Origin: Bacteroidales bacterium
Lineage (GTDB): Bacteria; Bacteroidota; Bacteroidia; Bacteroidales; UBA932
Direction: 5' to 3'
NCBI GenBank assembly: GCA_015060255.1
Contig: SUYV01000004.1
Coordinates: forward strand, 1 to 64,000
DNA: 64,000 nucleotides
Shown: positions 33,362-42,194 of the stretch, one piece after another
Position numbering within the stretch: position 1 is the first letter of the stretch
Layout of the letters: every line of letters starts with the position of its first letter
Translations under genes and position numbers: made by a program
Notes under the pieces: generated by a model
The model's input: only the letters and a program-made list of their open reading frames with translations
Database searches by the model: none
Told to the model about the DNA's origin: nothing

Positions 33362-35107
33362 ATGTTACAGATCTTTACATTATTAGGAGCGCTCGGAATG
33401 TTCCTCTACGGAATGAACCTGATGAGCTCCGGACTTCAGAAAGCTGCAGGAGACCGTCTGAGGAATTTCCTTTCGGCAATGACCTCGAACCCGTTCAAGG
33501 GAGTGCTCACCGGTCTGGGCATCACTTCAGTCATTCAGTCATCATCTGCAACAACAGTGATGGTTGTCAGCTTTGTAAATGCCGGTCTGCTCACACTTGC
33601 ACAGGCAATCAGTGTGATCATGGGCGCCAATATCGGTACAACAGTCACAGCATGGCTCGTCTCATGGCTCGGATTCAAGGCTGACATCTCAATATTCTCA
33701 GTACCTCTCATGGCTGTTGGATTCGTGCTTTCCATCTCGAAGAAAAGCCAGAGAAGAAACATTGCAGAGCTCATTGTGGGCTTTTCACTACTCTTCCTGG
33801 GTCTCTCACTGATGAAGAATTCGGTTCCGGACCTCAGCGAGACACCGGAAGTGCTTTCATTTATCCAGGGATGGCAGGGACACGGATTCGGTTCGGTACT
33901 CCTTTTCCTTGCTTTGGGTACGATCCTGACACTCGTGCTTCAATCTTCCAGCGCGACAATGGCCCTCACAATCATGATGCTGAATTTCGGATGGATCAGG
34001 TTTGACATGGCATGCGCAATGGTGCTCGGAGAAAACATCGGAACTACAATCACCGCCAACATCGCCGCAGCTGTCGGAAACCCTTCAGCAAAACGCGCTG
34101 CACTCGCCCACACCGTGTTCAATGTATTCGGAGTGATATGGGCACTTATACTCTTCCCATACTTTCTGAAGCTTGTCGGCTTCATAACAGCCGGCATATT
34201 CGGACTTCCTAATCCGTCAGGCGAAACATTCAGCGTCGTTGCAGGAGCAGAAGGGGCGCAAAGCGACACCCAGACCGCGGCATTATATGGACTGTCTATG
34301 CTCCATACTCTGTTCAACACCATCAATACATTGATTCTCATATGGTTCATACCTCTTATCGAGAAGATTGTGTGCATGGTCATCAAGGATTCAAAGAACA
34401 AAGAGGACGACGCATACAGGCTTAAATATATCAATGCTGGACCTCTGGCGACACCGGAACTCGCCATTGAACAGGCATTCAAGGAGATCGGTCATTTTGC
34501 GAGGATCTCAAGAAACGGACTCGGATACATCAAGGATGCCGTCAATGAGACAGATCCGGACAAGTTCGAGGAATATCGTGCGAAACTTGTCAAGTATGAG
34601 GAGATCTCAGACAGGATCGAATATGAAATTGCAACCTTCCTCAATGATGTATCAGCTGGCGAGATCAGCGAGAGCACATCCATAAAGATCAAGGCCATGT
34701 ACAAGATCATCGGCGAGCTCGAATCCCTCGGAGACTCCGGAGAGTCAATCAGCCGCATCCTTTCGCGCAGGAACATTCACAAGAAGACATTTGATGCCGA
34801 AACAGTCAGAAGGCTGAACTCTCTTATCAAACTGGTCGACAGCGCATATGAGGTGATGATAACTAACCTGACTCTTGCAGATGAGGCAAGGCTCGAGGAG
34901 ATTTCGAACGCTTACGACGCCGAGGACCGCATCAACAACATGCGCAACAATCTCCGCGACGAGGAGATCGAAAGCATCGAGAACGAGCGCAAGAACTATC
35001 AGACCAGCGTCTACTACCTGGATATAGTCAATGAGCTGGAAAAGATGGGAGACTTCATGATCAATGTCTCGCAGGATCTATACAAATGCAAGATTAAAGT
35101 TTCTTAA
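33362..35107 (+). CDS. Na/Pi cotransporter family protein with C-terminal PhoU-like domain
   Basis: This 581-residue protein has a membrane domain of about 8-9 helices (1-350) with two QSSSAT repeats (VIQSSSATTVM, VLQSSSATMAL), the NptA/PNaS signature for substrate and sodium binding. From about residue 370 it is helical and PhoU-like (ELESLGDSGESISRIL, NELEKMGDFMINVSQDL). It should couple phosphate uptake or efflux to sodium. It starts 18 bp after the exchanger, in the same operon, and ends at a good terminator. Confidence 0.92.
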   Translation: MLQIFTLLGALGMFLYGMNLMSSGLQKAAGDRLRNFLSAMTSNPFKGVLTGLGITSVIQSSSATTVMVVSFVNAGLLTLAQAISVIMGANIGTTVTAWLVSWLGFKADISIFSVPLMAVGFVLSISKKSQRRNIAELIVGFSLLFLGLSLMKNSVPDLSETPEVLSFIQGWQGHGFGSVLLFLALGTILTLVLQSSSATMALTIMMLNFGWIRFDMACAMVLGENIGTTITANIAAAVGNPSAKRAALAHTVFNVFGVIWALILFPYFLKLVGFITAGIFGLPNPSGETFSVVAGAEGAQSDTQTAALYGLSMLHTLFNTINTLILIWFIPLIEKIVCMVIKDSKNKEDDAYRLKYINAGPLATPELAIEQAFKEIGHFARISRNGLGYIKDAVNETDPDKFEEYRAKLVKYEEISDRIEYEIATFLNDVSAGEISESTSIKIKAMYKIIGELESLGDSGESISRILSRRNIHKKTFDAETVRRLNSLIKLVDSAYEVMITNLTLADEARLEEISNAYDAEDRINNMRNNLRDEEIESIENERKNYQTSVYYLDIVNELEKMGDFMINVSQDLYKCKIKVS

Positions 35108-35132
35108 TCTCGTGATTATTTGATAATTTTGC

Positions 35133-35160
35133 AGCCCCGATACTTCGGGGCTTTTGTTTT
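35133..35160 (+). terminator. Rho-independent terminator after the Na/Pi transporter
   Basis: AGCCCCGA-TACT-TCGGGGCT followed by TTTGTTTT is a classic stem with a T-tract. Confidence 0.85.
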
Positions 35161-35195
35161 GTCATCCCGAACACTTTGCGCTGTTGTCATCCCGA
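35161..35195. repeat. Two direct copies of GTCATCCCGA
   Basis: GTCATCCCGA occurs at 35161-35170 and 35186-35195, the second followed by GCGAGCAAAG. This resembles the dispersed intergenic repeat family (GTCATCCCGAGCGAAGC-type) seen in many bacterial genomes. Only these two copies were noticed in the window. Confidence 0.5.
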
Positions 35196-35235
35196 GCGAG
35201 CAAAGCAAGTTGAGGGAACTATAAACCAAAATATT

Positions 35236-36642
35236 ATGGCAAGAAAGAAACAAGACATCATTTTAGAGAACATCACAATAGAGGCCGTTGCAGCCGAGGG
35301 CAAGGCACTGGCCAGAGTTGACGGCACAGTACTTTTCGTGCAGTTCGCAGTGCCTGGTGACGTCGTGGACGTGAAGGTGACCAAGAAGAAGAAAAACTAT
35401 ATGGAAGGATTCATCCTCCGTATGGTCAAGCCGTCAGAGCACCGTCTGGAGCCGTTCTGCAAGCATTTCGGCGTATGCGGAGGATGCAAGTGGCAGCCGC
35501 TGCCGTACGAGATGCAGCTGCAGGCAAAGCAGCAGCAGGTGTATGACCAGCTCGTGCGCATAGGACATCTCGATGTTCCTGAAATCTCCCCTATCGTACC
35601 TTCAGATGATACTACATATTATCGTAACAAGCTGGAATTCACCTTCTCACAGAGAAGATGGATATTCGACAGCGAGGACGCCGAGGCGCTGACAGAGCAG
35701 GAGAAATATGGTCTTGGATTCCATGTCGGAAGGTTCTTCGACAAGGTTCTCGACATTGACCACTGCTACCTCCAGCCGGAGCCGTCAAACGGGATACGCC
35801 TGTTCATAAAGAACTATGCCCTGGAGCATGGCCTGTCGTTCTTCAACATCCGTGAGCATGTCGGTTTCCTTCGCAACATGTTCATCAGGACAACAGAAGC
35901 GGGAAACGTAATGCTCATAATCTGCTTCTACCATGAAGACGCAGAGGCTCGCACCGCCCTTCTCGACGCCGTAGCAGCAAAGTTCCCTCAGATCACTTCA
36001 TTGTACTATGTCATCAACGGCAAGGCAAATGATTCCATTTCTGACCAAGACTGCGTCCTCTACAAGGGAGAAGATGCGATTTATGAATATATGGAAGGCC
36101 TGAAGTTCAAGATCGGACCGAAATCCTTCTACCAGACCAATACGAAGCAGGCATACAAGCTCTATAGCGTAGCACGCGAATATGCAGCTCTGACAGGCTC
36201 AGAGGTCGTTTATGACCTATATACCGGTACAGGAACCATCGCTCAGTTCGTCTCACGCCAGGCATCAAAAGTGATCGGCATCGAATATGTTCCAGAGGCT
36301 ATTGAAGATGCAAAGATAAATGCTGCCAATAACGGGATAACAAACTGCGAGTTCTTTGCTGGCGACATGAAGGACATCCTCACAGACGCATTTGTGGAGG
36401 AGCACGGCCGTCCGGATGTCATCATCCTCGACCCGCCTCGCGCAGGCATCCATCCGGATGTAGCCCAGGTTATCCTGAACGCTGCTCCGGACAGAATGGT
36501 ATATGTCAGCTGCAACCCTGCGTCACAGGCCCGCGACCTCGAGATTCTCTGCAGAGACTATGAGATAACAGCCGTAAGGCCTGTGGACATGTTCCCGCAC
36601 ACCCACCACGTAGAAAACGTAGTCGCACTCAAGCGGAGATAA
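35236..36642 (+). CDS. rlmD: 23S rRNA (uracil-C5)-methyltransferase, RlmD/RumA family
   Basis: This is a 468-residue protein. The ATG at 35236 (MARKKQD) is chosen over the track start, which lies in a repeat. An N-terminal TRAM domain (IEAVAAEGKALAR...GDVVDVKV) is followed by the Fe-S cysteines (CKHFGVCGGCKW), the SAM motif DLYTGTGTIAQF, IILDPPRAG and the catalytic Cys in VSCNPAS. It forms m5U in rRNA. RlmD, RlmC and TrmA are related, so the exact uridine is inferred. The 3' end overlaps the convergent NfeD gene by 14 bp. Confidence 0.88.
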   Translation: MARKKQDIILENITIEAVAAEGKALARVDGTVLFVQFAVPGDVVDVKVTKKKKNYMEGFILRMVKPSEHRLEPFCKHFGVCGGCKWQPLPYEMQLQAKQQQVYDQLVRIGHLDVPEISPIVPSDDTTYYRNKLEFTFSQRRWIFDSEDAEALTEQEKYGLGFHVGRFFDKVLDIDHCYLQPEPSNGIRLFIKNYALEHGLSFFNIREHVGFLRNMFIRTTEAGNVMLIICFYHEDAEARTALLDAVAAKFPQITSLYYVINGKANDSISDQDCVLYKGEDAIYEYMEGLKFKIGPKSFYQTNTKQAYKLYSVAREYAALTGSEVVYDLYTGTGTIAQFVSRQASKVIGIEYVPEAIEDAKINAANNGITNCEFFAGDMKDILTDAFVEEHGRPDVIILDPPRAGIHPDVAQVILNAAPDRMVYVSCNPASQARDLEILCRDYEITAVRPVDMFPHTHHVENVVALKRR

Positions 36643-37960
36643 AATCACAATATAATCTACCCTGTTCGGCGGAAAGAACTTTCAGAGGCTGACCTTTGGA
36701 AGCGAATCCGCCGAATTTCAATGTCGCTTCAAGGATCCTGCCGTCCGATGTCTTTACTTTTCCGCTCGGACGCATGTCTGTGAAGACTTCAACTGTCTCA
36801 CCGACAAGCGTTTCCAGTCCGGATACCACGCCGGTGAATCCTTCTGATGCCTTCATCTCCTGGCGGAGAGCGATATGGTCGAATGTCTTTGTCGTATATA
36901 GTTTTCTGACAAGCCATACTGATCCGAAAATGGCAGCCGTAGCTGAAAGAATCACAATTCCCAACGGCATCAGCACCGGCTCCAGGCTGAATGTTCCGTC
37001 CCAACGATGGAATTCCACATTGTCCACCATCGCCAATGCAAGCGAGATGACCACGATTACGATACCTGATATTCCACATACACCGAATCCTGGAATTACG
37101 AATATCTCCAGTCCTATAAGGATCAGTCCCACTACGAACATCAGTATCTCCCAATGCTCGGCAAGATGGCCGACATATCCCGGTGCAAAATAAAGCAAGG
37201 CTCCGACTATGGCGGTCACCAATGGAAGTCCTATGCCCGGAGTCCTGATCTCGACGAAGATTCCTCCTATGATCATCATCATGAAGATTGACTGAAGCAG
37301 AGGATTCAGCAAGAACTGAATGAGACGGTCAACCCAAGTCATGTCATCCTCCATATTCTTGATAACAAACTCTTTATCTCCGCTCACCGCTTCTGCTACT
37401 TCAACTTCATCTTCATAGATTCCTTCGCAGTATCCTACCTTTACAGCCTCTTCCGGAGTCAGGCTCAGGACGTTTGCGGTATCAACCATTGACTCCGCGA
37501 TATGAGGATCGCGTCCCGTTGCACTTGCAGTAGATCGCATCATACCTCTCATGAAAGATTGATACTTGTCGGGCATGACCTTTCCGCTCTGATCGACAAC
37601 TGTCGCAGCACCAATGGAACTGCCTGTCTTCATATATATCGAGTCACAAGCAATGCTGATAAGAGCTCCTGCTGACGCAGCCTGAAGATTGACGTATGCA
37701 ATGACAGGCTTCGGATAGCGTAGAAGCGCTGTTCTGATACTGTCAGCAGCATCTACCGCACCACCATATGTATCCAGATCAAGGATCACATAGTCCGCAT
37801 CATTTTCCGCAGCCTTTTCCAGCCCGGTGACCACAAGTCTCTGAGCCGCCTTATCTATATCCTGATCAAGCCTTATCCGGTAAAAAACCGTAAGAGAATC
37901 CTGGGCGTTTACCACCCCTGTTAGTAAAATGGAAGAAAGAAATAATATAAAGTTCTTCAT
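36629..37960 (-). CDS. NfeD family membrane serine protease (ClpP-class)
   Basis: This is a 443-residue protein; the ATG at 37960 starts a signal peptide (MKNFILFLSSILLTGVVNA). The ClpP-like protease domain covers about 20-220: LDTYGGAVDAAD, then the nucleophile Ser in AASAGALIS and a likely general-base Lys in the following GKVMPDKYQ region. Four to five membrane helices follow (about 230-350), and an OB-fold NfeD domain ends the protein (GETVEVFTDMRPSGKVKTSDG). It is probably involved in membrane protein quality control, often with stomatin-like proteins; none is in the window. Confidence 0.88.
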   Translation of the reverse strand: MKNFILFLSSILLTGVVNAQDSLTVFYRIRLDQDIDKAAQRLVVTGLEKAAENDADYVILDLDTYGGAVDAADSIRTALLRYPKPVIAYVNLQAASAGALISIACDSIYMKTGSSIGAATVVDQSGKVMPDKYQSFMRGMMRSTASATGRDPHIAESMVDTANVLSLTPEEAVKVGYCEGIYEDEVEVAEAVSGDKEFVIKNMEDDMTWVDRLIQFLLNPLLQSIFMMMIIGGIFVEIRTPGIGLPLVTAIVGALLYFAPGYVGHLAEHWEILMFVVGLILIGLEIFVIPGFGVCGISGIVIVVISLALAMVDNVEFHRWDGTFSLEPVLMPLGIVILSATAAIFGSVWLVRKLYTTKTFDHIALRQEMKASEGFTGVVSGLETLVGETVEVFTDMRPSGKVKTSDGRILEATLKFGGFASKGQPLKVLSAEQGRLYCDFISA

Positions 37961-37988
37961 AACTCTCGAAATTAGTCCTGCCACCTTA

Positions 37989-38024
37989 CAAATATAGATA
38001 TTTTGTAGATTTTTTATAACTTTG
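37989..38024. promoter_or_regulatory. Divergent promoter boxes for nfeD-like gene and second CaCA exchanger
   Basis: CAAATATA at 37989-37996 reads TATATTTG on the minus strand for the NfeD gene. TAACTTTG at 38017-38024 faces the exchanger at 38071. Neither has a clear minus-33 element. Confidence 0.45.
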
Positions 38025-38070
38025 CCATGTTTGTTTATTACGAAAATAAAGAAATAATACGTTTGAAAAT

Positions 38071-39033
38071 ATGTTTTTACAGATAATAATACTTATTGCA
38101 GGTCTCCTTCTGATTCTTTTCGGAGCCAACTGGCTTGTCGACGGCTCATCAAGCATTGCCAGGAAGACCGGCATCAGCGAATTCGTCATCGGACTGACTA
38201 TCGTCGGCATCGGCACTTCCACTCCTGAAATGGTGGTAAGCTTCATTTCGGCCTTCGAAGGAAAAGCTGACATGGCGGTCGGAAATATTGTCGGTTCAAA
38301 CATATTCAACACCCTTATGATTCTTGGCGTAACAGCCCTCATCAGTCCGCTTATCATCACGAAGAGCAACTTGAAGAGGGACATACCTCTGAACATAGCT
38401 GTCACCGCTATTCTGATATTCCTTGGAATGAAGAATTCCCTTTTCGGCATTGGCCAGGATTGCCTTACGAGAGTGGACGGAGCCATAATGCTGGCAATAT
38501 TCGCATGGTATCTGTGGAGGTCATTCAGGACTCCTTCAGATGATTGCGAAGAATCTTCAGAAGACATCAAGACCTTTTCAGGAGCCGTTTCGGCATGCCT
38601 TATCATAGCCGGCTTGGCTGCACTGATAGGAGGAGGAAAGATGTTTGTACATTCAGCAACAGCCATCGCCGAATACCTGCATCTTTCAGAGAAATTCATT
38701 GCCATCACAGTAATGGCTGCGGGCACTTCCCTTCCTGAACTCGCAACGTGTGTCGTTGCTGCAATGAAAGGTCATGGACAGCTCGCACTTGGAAATATTC
38801 TCGGATCGAACATCTCAAACATATTGCTGATTCTTGGTGGCGCCGCGCTTATCAACCCATTATCATTCGCAGGAATGACTCCTGTCGACCTGGGAGTTGT
38901 CATGATTGCAGCCGTATTCATTCTTTCCAGCGCATATACTTTCCGTGCGAACAAACTGGACAGATTTGAAGGAGGAGTTCTTCTTGCCATAGAAATCGGA
39001 TACATGATCTGGCTTTTCGTTAACCCTGCTTAA
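38071..39033 (+). CDS. CaCA family Na+/Ca2+ exchanger (YrbG-like), second copy
   Basis: This 320-residue antiporter has the same doubled architecture as the copy at 32399: GIGTSTPEM and GNIVGSNIFN in repeat 1, AAGTSLPEL and GNILGSNISN in repeat 2. Note the S in GSNIS where the paralogue has F. The central loop is acidic and longer (SDDCEESSEDIKT). The two proteins are clearly paralogous but diverged. It begins 47 bp after its promoter box and ends 11 bp before the Hdr-like cluster, so it may be co-transcribed with it. Confidence 0.92.
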   Translation: MFLQIIILIAGLLLILFGANWLVDGSSSIARKTGISEFVIGLTIVGIGTSTPEMVVSFISAFEGKADMAVGNIVGSNIFNTLMILGVTALISPLIITKSNLKRDIPLNIAVTAILIFLGMKNSLFGIGQDCLTRVDGAIMLAIFAWYLWRSFRTPSDDCEESSEDIKTFSGAVSACLIIAGLAALIGGGKMFVHSATAIAEYLHLSEKFIAITVMAAGTSLPELATCVVAAMKGHGQLALGNILGSNISNILLILGGAALINPLSFAGMTPVDLGVVMIAAVFILSSAYTFRANKLDRFEGGVLLAIEIGYMIWLFVNPA

Positions 39034-39044
39034 AAGACATCTTT

Positions 39045-39743
39045 ATGGGGAAATTATATGATATGCTAAGGGAGGACTATCGCGTAAAGGAAGGTCTGAA
39101 GACCTGCATCAACTGCGGTACCTGCACAGCCATATGCCCTGCAGCCGAGTTCTACCGCTACGATCCACGAAAAATCGTGGATACGGTCCAGCGTGGAGAC
39201 GACGAGGAGATCGAAAAGCTCCTCAAGAGCGATGTAATCTGGTATTGCGGAGAATGTCTGTCGTGCCTGACACGATGCCCTCGCAAGAACGGCCCGGGCC
39301 TGGTGATAATGGCATTGCGCAACCTGTCCGCAAAGCTGGGATATTTTGCGGAATCGGAAAAAGGAAGACAGCTCTACCCTCTCACCAAGATAATGACCGG
39401 CAACATATTGAACTACGGATACTGCATATATCCGGACACATTCAGCTGGAAGGATCACATAGAGGCTGGGCCTGTATGGAAATGGCATACAGAGCACTTC
39501 GAAGACAGTTTCGCAAGAAACGGAGGCAATTACAAGGGCAAGGGCCCGGGAGCATTAAGAGCCATCCCGCAGGAAGACCTTGACGAACTGAAGAGCATCT
39601 TTGATGTCACCGGAGCTACTGAAAGGATCGAGACTATAGAGAAATATTCAAAGGAAAAGGCAGAGGAGATGGGAATGACGATGGAAGAATATTACCGACA
39701 CACATTCGAGTACTGCTCGGAAGGACATTTTAACAACGACTGA
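39045..39743 (+). CDS. HdrC-like iron-sulfur protein, first copy
   Basis: This 232-residue soluble protein has two 4Fe-4S motifs: CINCGTCTAICP (C21, C24, C27, C31) and CGECLSCLTRCP (C68, C71, C74, C78). This is the HdrC pattern of heterodisulfide reductase, which carries electrons between HdrA and HdrB. The C-terminal 130 residues, with KWHTEHFEDSFARNGG and a Tyr-rich tail, are longer than in methanogen HdrC. It opens a five-gene Hdr-like set (C-B-A-C-membrane/D) with gaps of 2, 20, -4 and -4 bp. The partner substrate is unknown. Confidence 0.85.
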   Translation: MGKLYDMLREDYRVKEGLKTCINCGTCTAICPAAEFYRYDPRKIVDTVQRGDDEEIEKLLKSDVIWYCGECLSCLTRCPRKNGPGLVIMALRNLSAKLGYFAESEKGRQLYPLTKIMTGNILNYGYCIYPDTFSWKDHIEAGPVWKWHTEHFEDSFARNGGNYKGKGPGALRAIPQEDLDELKSIFDVTGATERIETIEKYSKEKAEEMGMTMEEYYRHTFEYCSEGHFNND

Positions 39744-39745
39744 TC

Positions 39746-40816
39746 ATGATCTATCAAGGAAAGCAGAAAATATGGAGCGACTACCAGAAAGAGATCCCCG
39801 ATGACCACTGGTATTATGTAAGAAGCTGCATCAGGCAGAACTTCTTCCCCGCTTCGGAAAAGATGTTTCTCGAGATCTGCCGCAATGTGCTCGGCAAGGA
39901 TTTCCATGAAAACGAGCACCACACGACATGCGGAGGCATTGCATACCACTGCGACACGATACCGCAGGAGACTGCGATGACAATCGTGGCGAGACAGTTC
40001 GCCCTTATGACTGAGGCCGGATATGAGAATTATGTAGCCTCATGCATCACCTCGTTCGGAAATTACACCGAAATCCTTGAGACATGGCACGAGTTCCCCG
40101 AACTCGAGGCCAAGATCAGGGAAATGCTGTGGAAATCATGCAGAAAGGAGTTCAACAAGCCGAAATATCTTGCCCATTCCAGCGACCTTATATATAAGTA
40201 TCGCAATGAGATTGCGGAAAAAGCAAAGTTCCACCTTATAAACAAGGAGACCGGCGAGCCGCTTCGCGTCGTGGAACACATCGGCTGCCATTATTCGAAG
40301 ATGTTCCCGTCCAAAGGCGTAGGCGGAGCCGAATACCCATATGTGCTGACAGGCATGGTCGAGGCATGGGGAGGCAATGTGATTGACTACCCTGAGCGTC
40401 GCCACTGTTGCGGATATGGATTCAGACAGTATCATGTCAAGGCAAACAGAGGATATTCACTCTCAAACACCCACAAGAAGTTTGAGTCCATGGAGCCTTA
40501 CAAGCCTGATATGATCATAACCAACTGCCCCGGATGCCCATACTTCCTTGACAGATGGCAGTACGTCATTGCGGAAATGGAAGGAAAGACATACGGAGAG
40601 AACGGATGTGGAATTCCGGTGCTGACTTACGAGGAAGTAGCTGGTCTTGTACTTGGATATGATCCTTGGGATCTCGGACTGCAGCTACATCAGGTAGCGG
40701 TAGAGCCGCTTCTGGACAAGATCGGCATCGAATACAATCTTGAGGACAAGTATAAGGGCGTTGACAAGAAAGACCTGCTGAAGCCAGAGCTTCCGACAAG
40801 CATCAAATGCTTCTAA
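39746..40816 (+). CDS. HdrB-like CCG-domain protein with one degenerate cluster motif
   Basis: This 356-residue protein has the HdrB fold with two CCG repeats. The second is complete: C181, C221-C222 (RHCCGYGF) and C261/C264 (NCPGCPYF), which in HdrB ligate a non-cubane 4Fe-4S cluster where disulfide chemistry occurs. The first keeps only C28, C62 (TTCGG) and C100 (ASCITS), lacking the double Cys and the CxxC. So one active cluster is likely. It starts 2 bp after the HdrC-like gene. The substrate could be a thiol/disulfide or sulfane sulfur carrier; methanogen CoM-CoB is unlikely here. Confidence 0.85.
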   Translation: MIYQGKQKIWSDYQKEIPDDHWYYVRSCIRQNFFPASEKMFLEICRNVLGKDFHENEHHTTCGGIAYHCDTIPQETAMTIVARQFALMTEAGYENYVASCITSFGNYTEILETWHEFPELEAKIREMLWKSCRKEFNKPKYLAHSSDLIYKYRNEIAEKAKFHLINKETGEPLRVVEHIGCHYSKMFPSKGVGGAEYPYVLTGMVEAWGGNVIDYPERRHCCGYGFRQYHVKANRGYSLSNTHKKFESMEPYKPDMIITNCPGCPYFLDRWQYVIAEMEGKTYGENGCGIPVLTYEEVAGLVLGYDPWDLGLQLHQVAVEPLLDKIGIEYNLEDKYKGVDKKDLLKPELPTSIKCF

Positions 40817-40836
40817 ACCAATCAACCTGAACCGAA

Positions 40837-41859
40837 ATGAAAGAGATAATAGTCATAATAGGAGGCGGAATCGCCGGACTTGAGGCGGCGTCAAACCTGC
40901 TCAAACTCGGCTACTCACCGATAATCATCGAAAAGAGTGACCATCTGGGTGGCCATGTGGCCAACTGGCATAAGCTCTTTCCTGACCTGACACCAGCAAA
41001 AGATCTTGTTGACGAACTCATAGCATCAAGCAAGGATGCAAACATATTCCTCAATACCGAGGTTTCCTTCATCAATCGTCTGAAAGACAGTTACAACATC
41101 ATGCTGTCAAACGGAATATCCATCATCACGAAGTATATCCTGATGACAACAGGCTTCAGACTTTTCGAAGCATCAAAGAAGGAAGAGTATGGATACGGAA
41201 TTTACAACCAAGTGATTACCAATTCAGACTTGGAGCATTGGTTTAATACCGGACAGGACAAACGCATAGACGAATCCCCAATGAATGCAATTGGATTCGT
41301 CCACTGCGTAGGTTCGAGAGACGAGAAGGCAAGAAACTCCCAGTGCTCTAAAGTATGCTGCATCACGGCAATCAAGCAGGCCATAGAACTGAAGGAGAAA
41401 TTCCCTGACGCCCAGATATACTGCTTCTATATGGACCTCAGGCTCTTCGGAAAGAAATTCGAGGACTTCTACACAAAGGCCCAGCGCGACCATGGCATAC
41501 ATTTCATCAGAGGACGTGTGTCAGAGGTAAGCGAGAATATCGAAGGAAAAGTAATCGTGAAGGCAGAGGACACGCTTGCCGGAAAGCCCATCAAGGTAAC
41601 ACTTGACCTGCTTGTACTCATGTCTGGAATGGTATGCAATCCCGACAGCATCAGGACTGCTTCCATGATGGCCCTCCCGATTGATTCAGACGGTTTCCTC
41701 AAGAGCAGCGACAATGTATTCCGCATAACAGCATCTCCGAAAAAGGGAATCTTCTATGCGGGAGCATGCACAGGTCCTAAAACAGTGCCCGAAACACTTG
41801 CAGAGGCAAGGTCTGCGGTCCTGGACATACATTCACACATAACATCGCAGGAGAAATGA
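40837..41859 (+). CDS. HdrA-like flavoprotein, short form
   Basis: This 340-residue FAD protein has the Rossmann motif IGGGIAGLEAA (9-19), a HdrA-type GGHVANW segment, and the HdrA cluster signature CVGSRDEKARNSQCSKVCC (C157, C170, C174, C175). The C-terminus has AGACTGPKTVPETLAEARS, the FAD-closing motif of HdrA. It lacks the extra ferredoxin domains of methanogen HdrA, and its length is near that of the short HdrA of sHdr sulfur-oxidation complexes. It would pass electrons between HdrC/HdrB-like partners. The end overlaps the next gene by 4 bp. Confidence 0.85.
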   Translation: MKEIIVIIGGGIAGLEAASNLLKLGYSPIIIEKSDHLGGHVANWHKLFPDLTPAKDLVDELIASSKDANIFLNTEVSFINRLKDSYNIMLSNGISIITKYILMTTGFRLFEASKKEEYGYGIYNQVITNSDLEHWFNTGQDKRIDESPMNAIGFVHCVGSRDEKARNSQCSKVCCITAIKQAIELKEKFPDAQIYCFYMDLRLFGKKFEDFYTKAQRDHGIHFIRGRVSEVSENIEGKVIVKAEDTLAGKPIKVTLDLLVLMSGMVCNPDSIRTASMMALPIDSDGFLKSSDNVFRITASPKKGIFYAGACTGPKTVPETLAEARSAVLDIHSHITSQEK

Positions 41860-42194
41860 ACGGGTTCGGATTCAGACTTTCACCAAGTTCTGCAATAAAC
41901 CTGGACAAGGTAGACAGAAGCAGGTTCGAGGAGCTGTGCTCGATCGAACCGGATGCGCTGCGATGCATGTCCTGCGGATCCTGCAGCGCAACCTGCCCTG
42001 CAGCTCAATTCTCAGGCATGAGCATACGCAAGGTATTGCTGAATCTGCAAAGAGGAAAGGAGGAAGAGGCTTTCAGACTCATGTCAAACTGCATGCTGTG
42101 CGGCAAATGCACGATGGTATGTCCTCGAGGCATAAACACAAGACGCATAGTGCTGACCATCAGCAGGATATATAAGACGGAGGACAAGCGATGA
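41856..42194 (+). CDS. HdrC-like iron-sulfur protein, second copy (minimal)
   Basis: This 112-residue protein is little more than two 4Fe-4S motifs: CMSCGSCSATCP (C37, C40, C43, C47) and CMLCGKCTMVCP (C79, C82, C85, C89), joined by a helix (MSIRKVLLNLQRGKEEE). It is closest to HdrC. Start and stop both overlap neighbours by 4 bp, so stoichiometric expression with the HdrA-like and membrane subunits is likely. It probably wires the flavoprotein to the membrane subunit encoded next. Confidence 0.85.
   Translation: MNGFGFRLSPSSAINLDKVDRSRFEELCSIEPDALRCMSCGSCSATCPAAQFSGMSIRKVLLNLQRGKEEEAFRLMSNCMLCGKCTMVCPRGINTRRIVLTISRIYKTEDKR

Noticed and set aside
35176-35235. 20-residue N-terminal extension of RlmD from the track ORF
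   Set aside because: It translates a repeat element; the ATG at 35236 gives the normal family start.
37986-38726. 246-residue minus-strand ORF antisense to the second CaCA exchanger
   Set aside because: It lies fully inside a strongly supported gene, and its translation shows shadow-like Pro/Ser/Met-rich composition with no domain.
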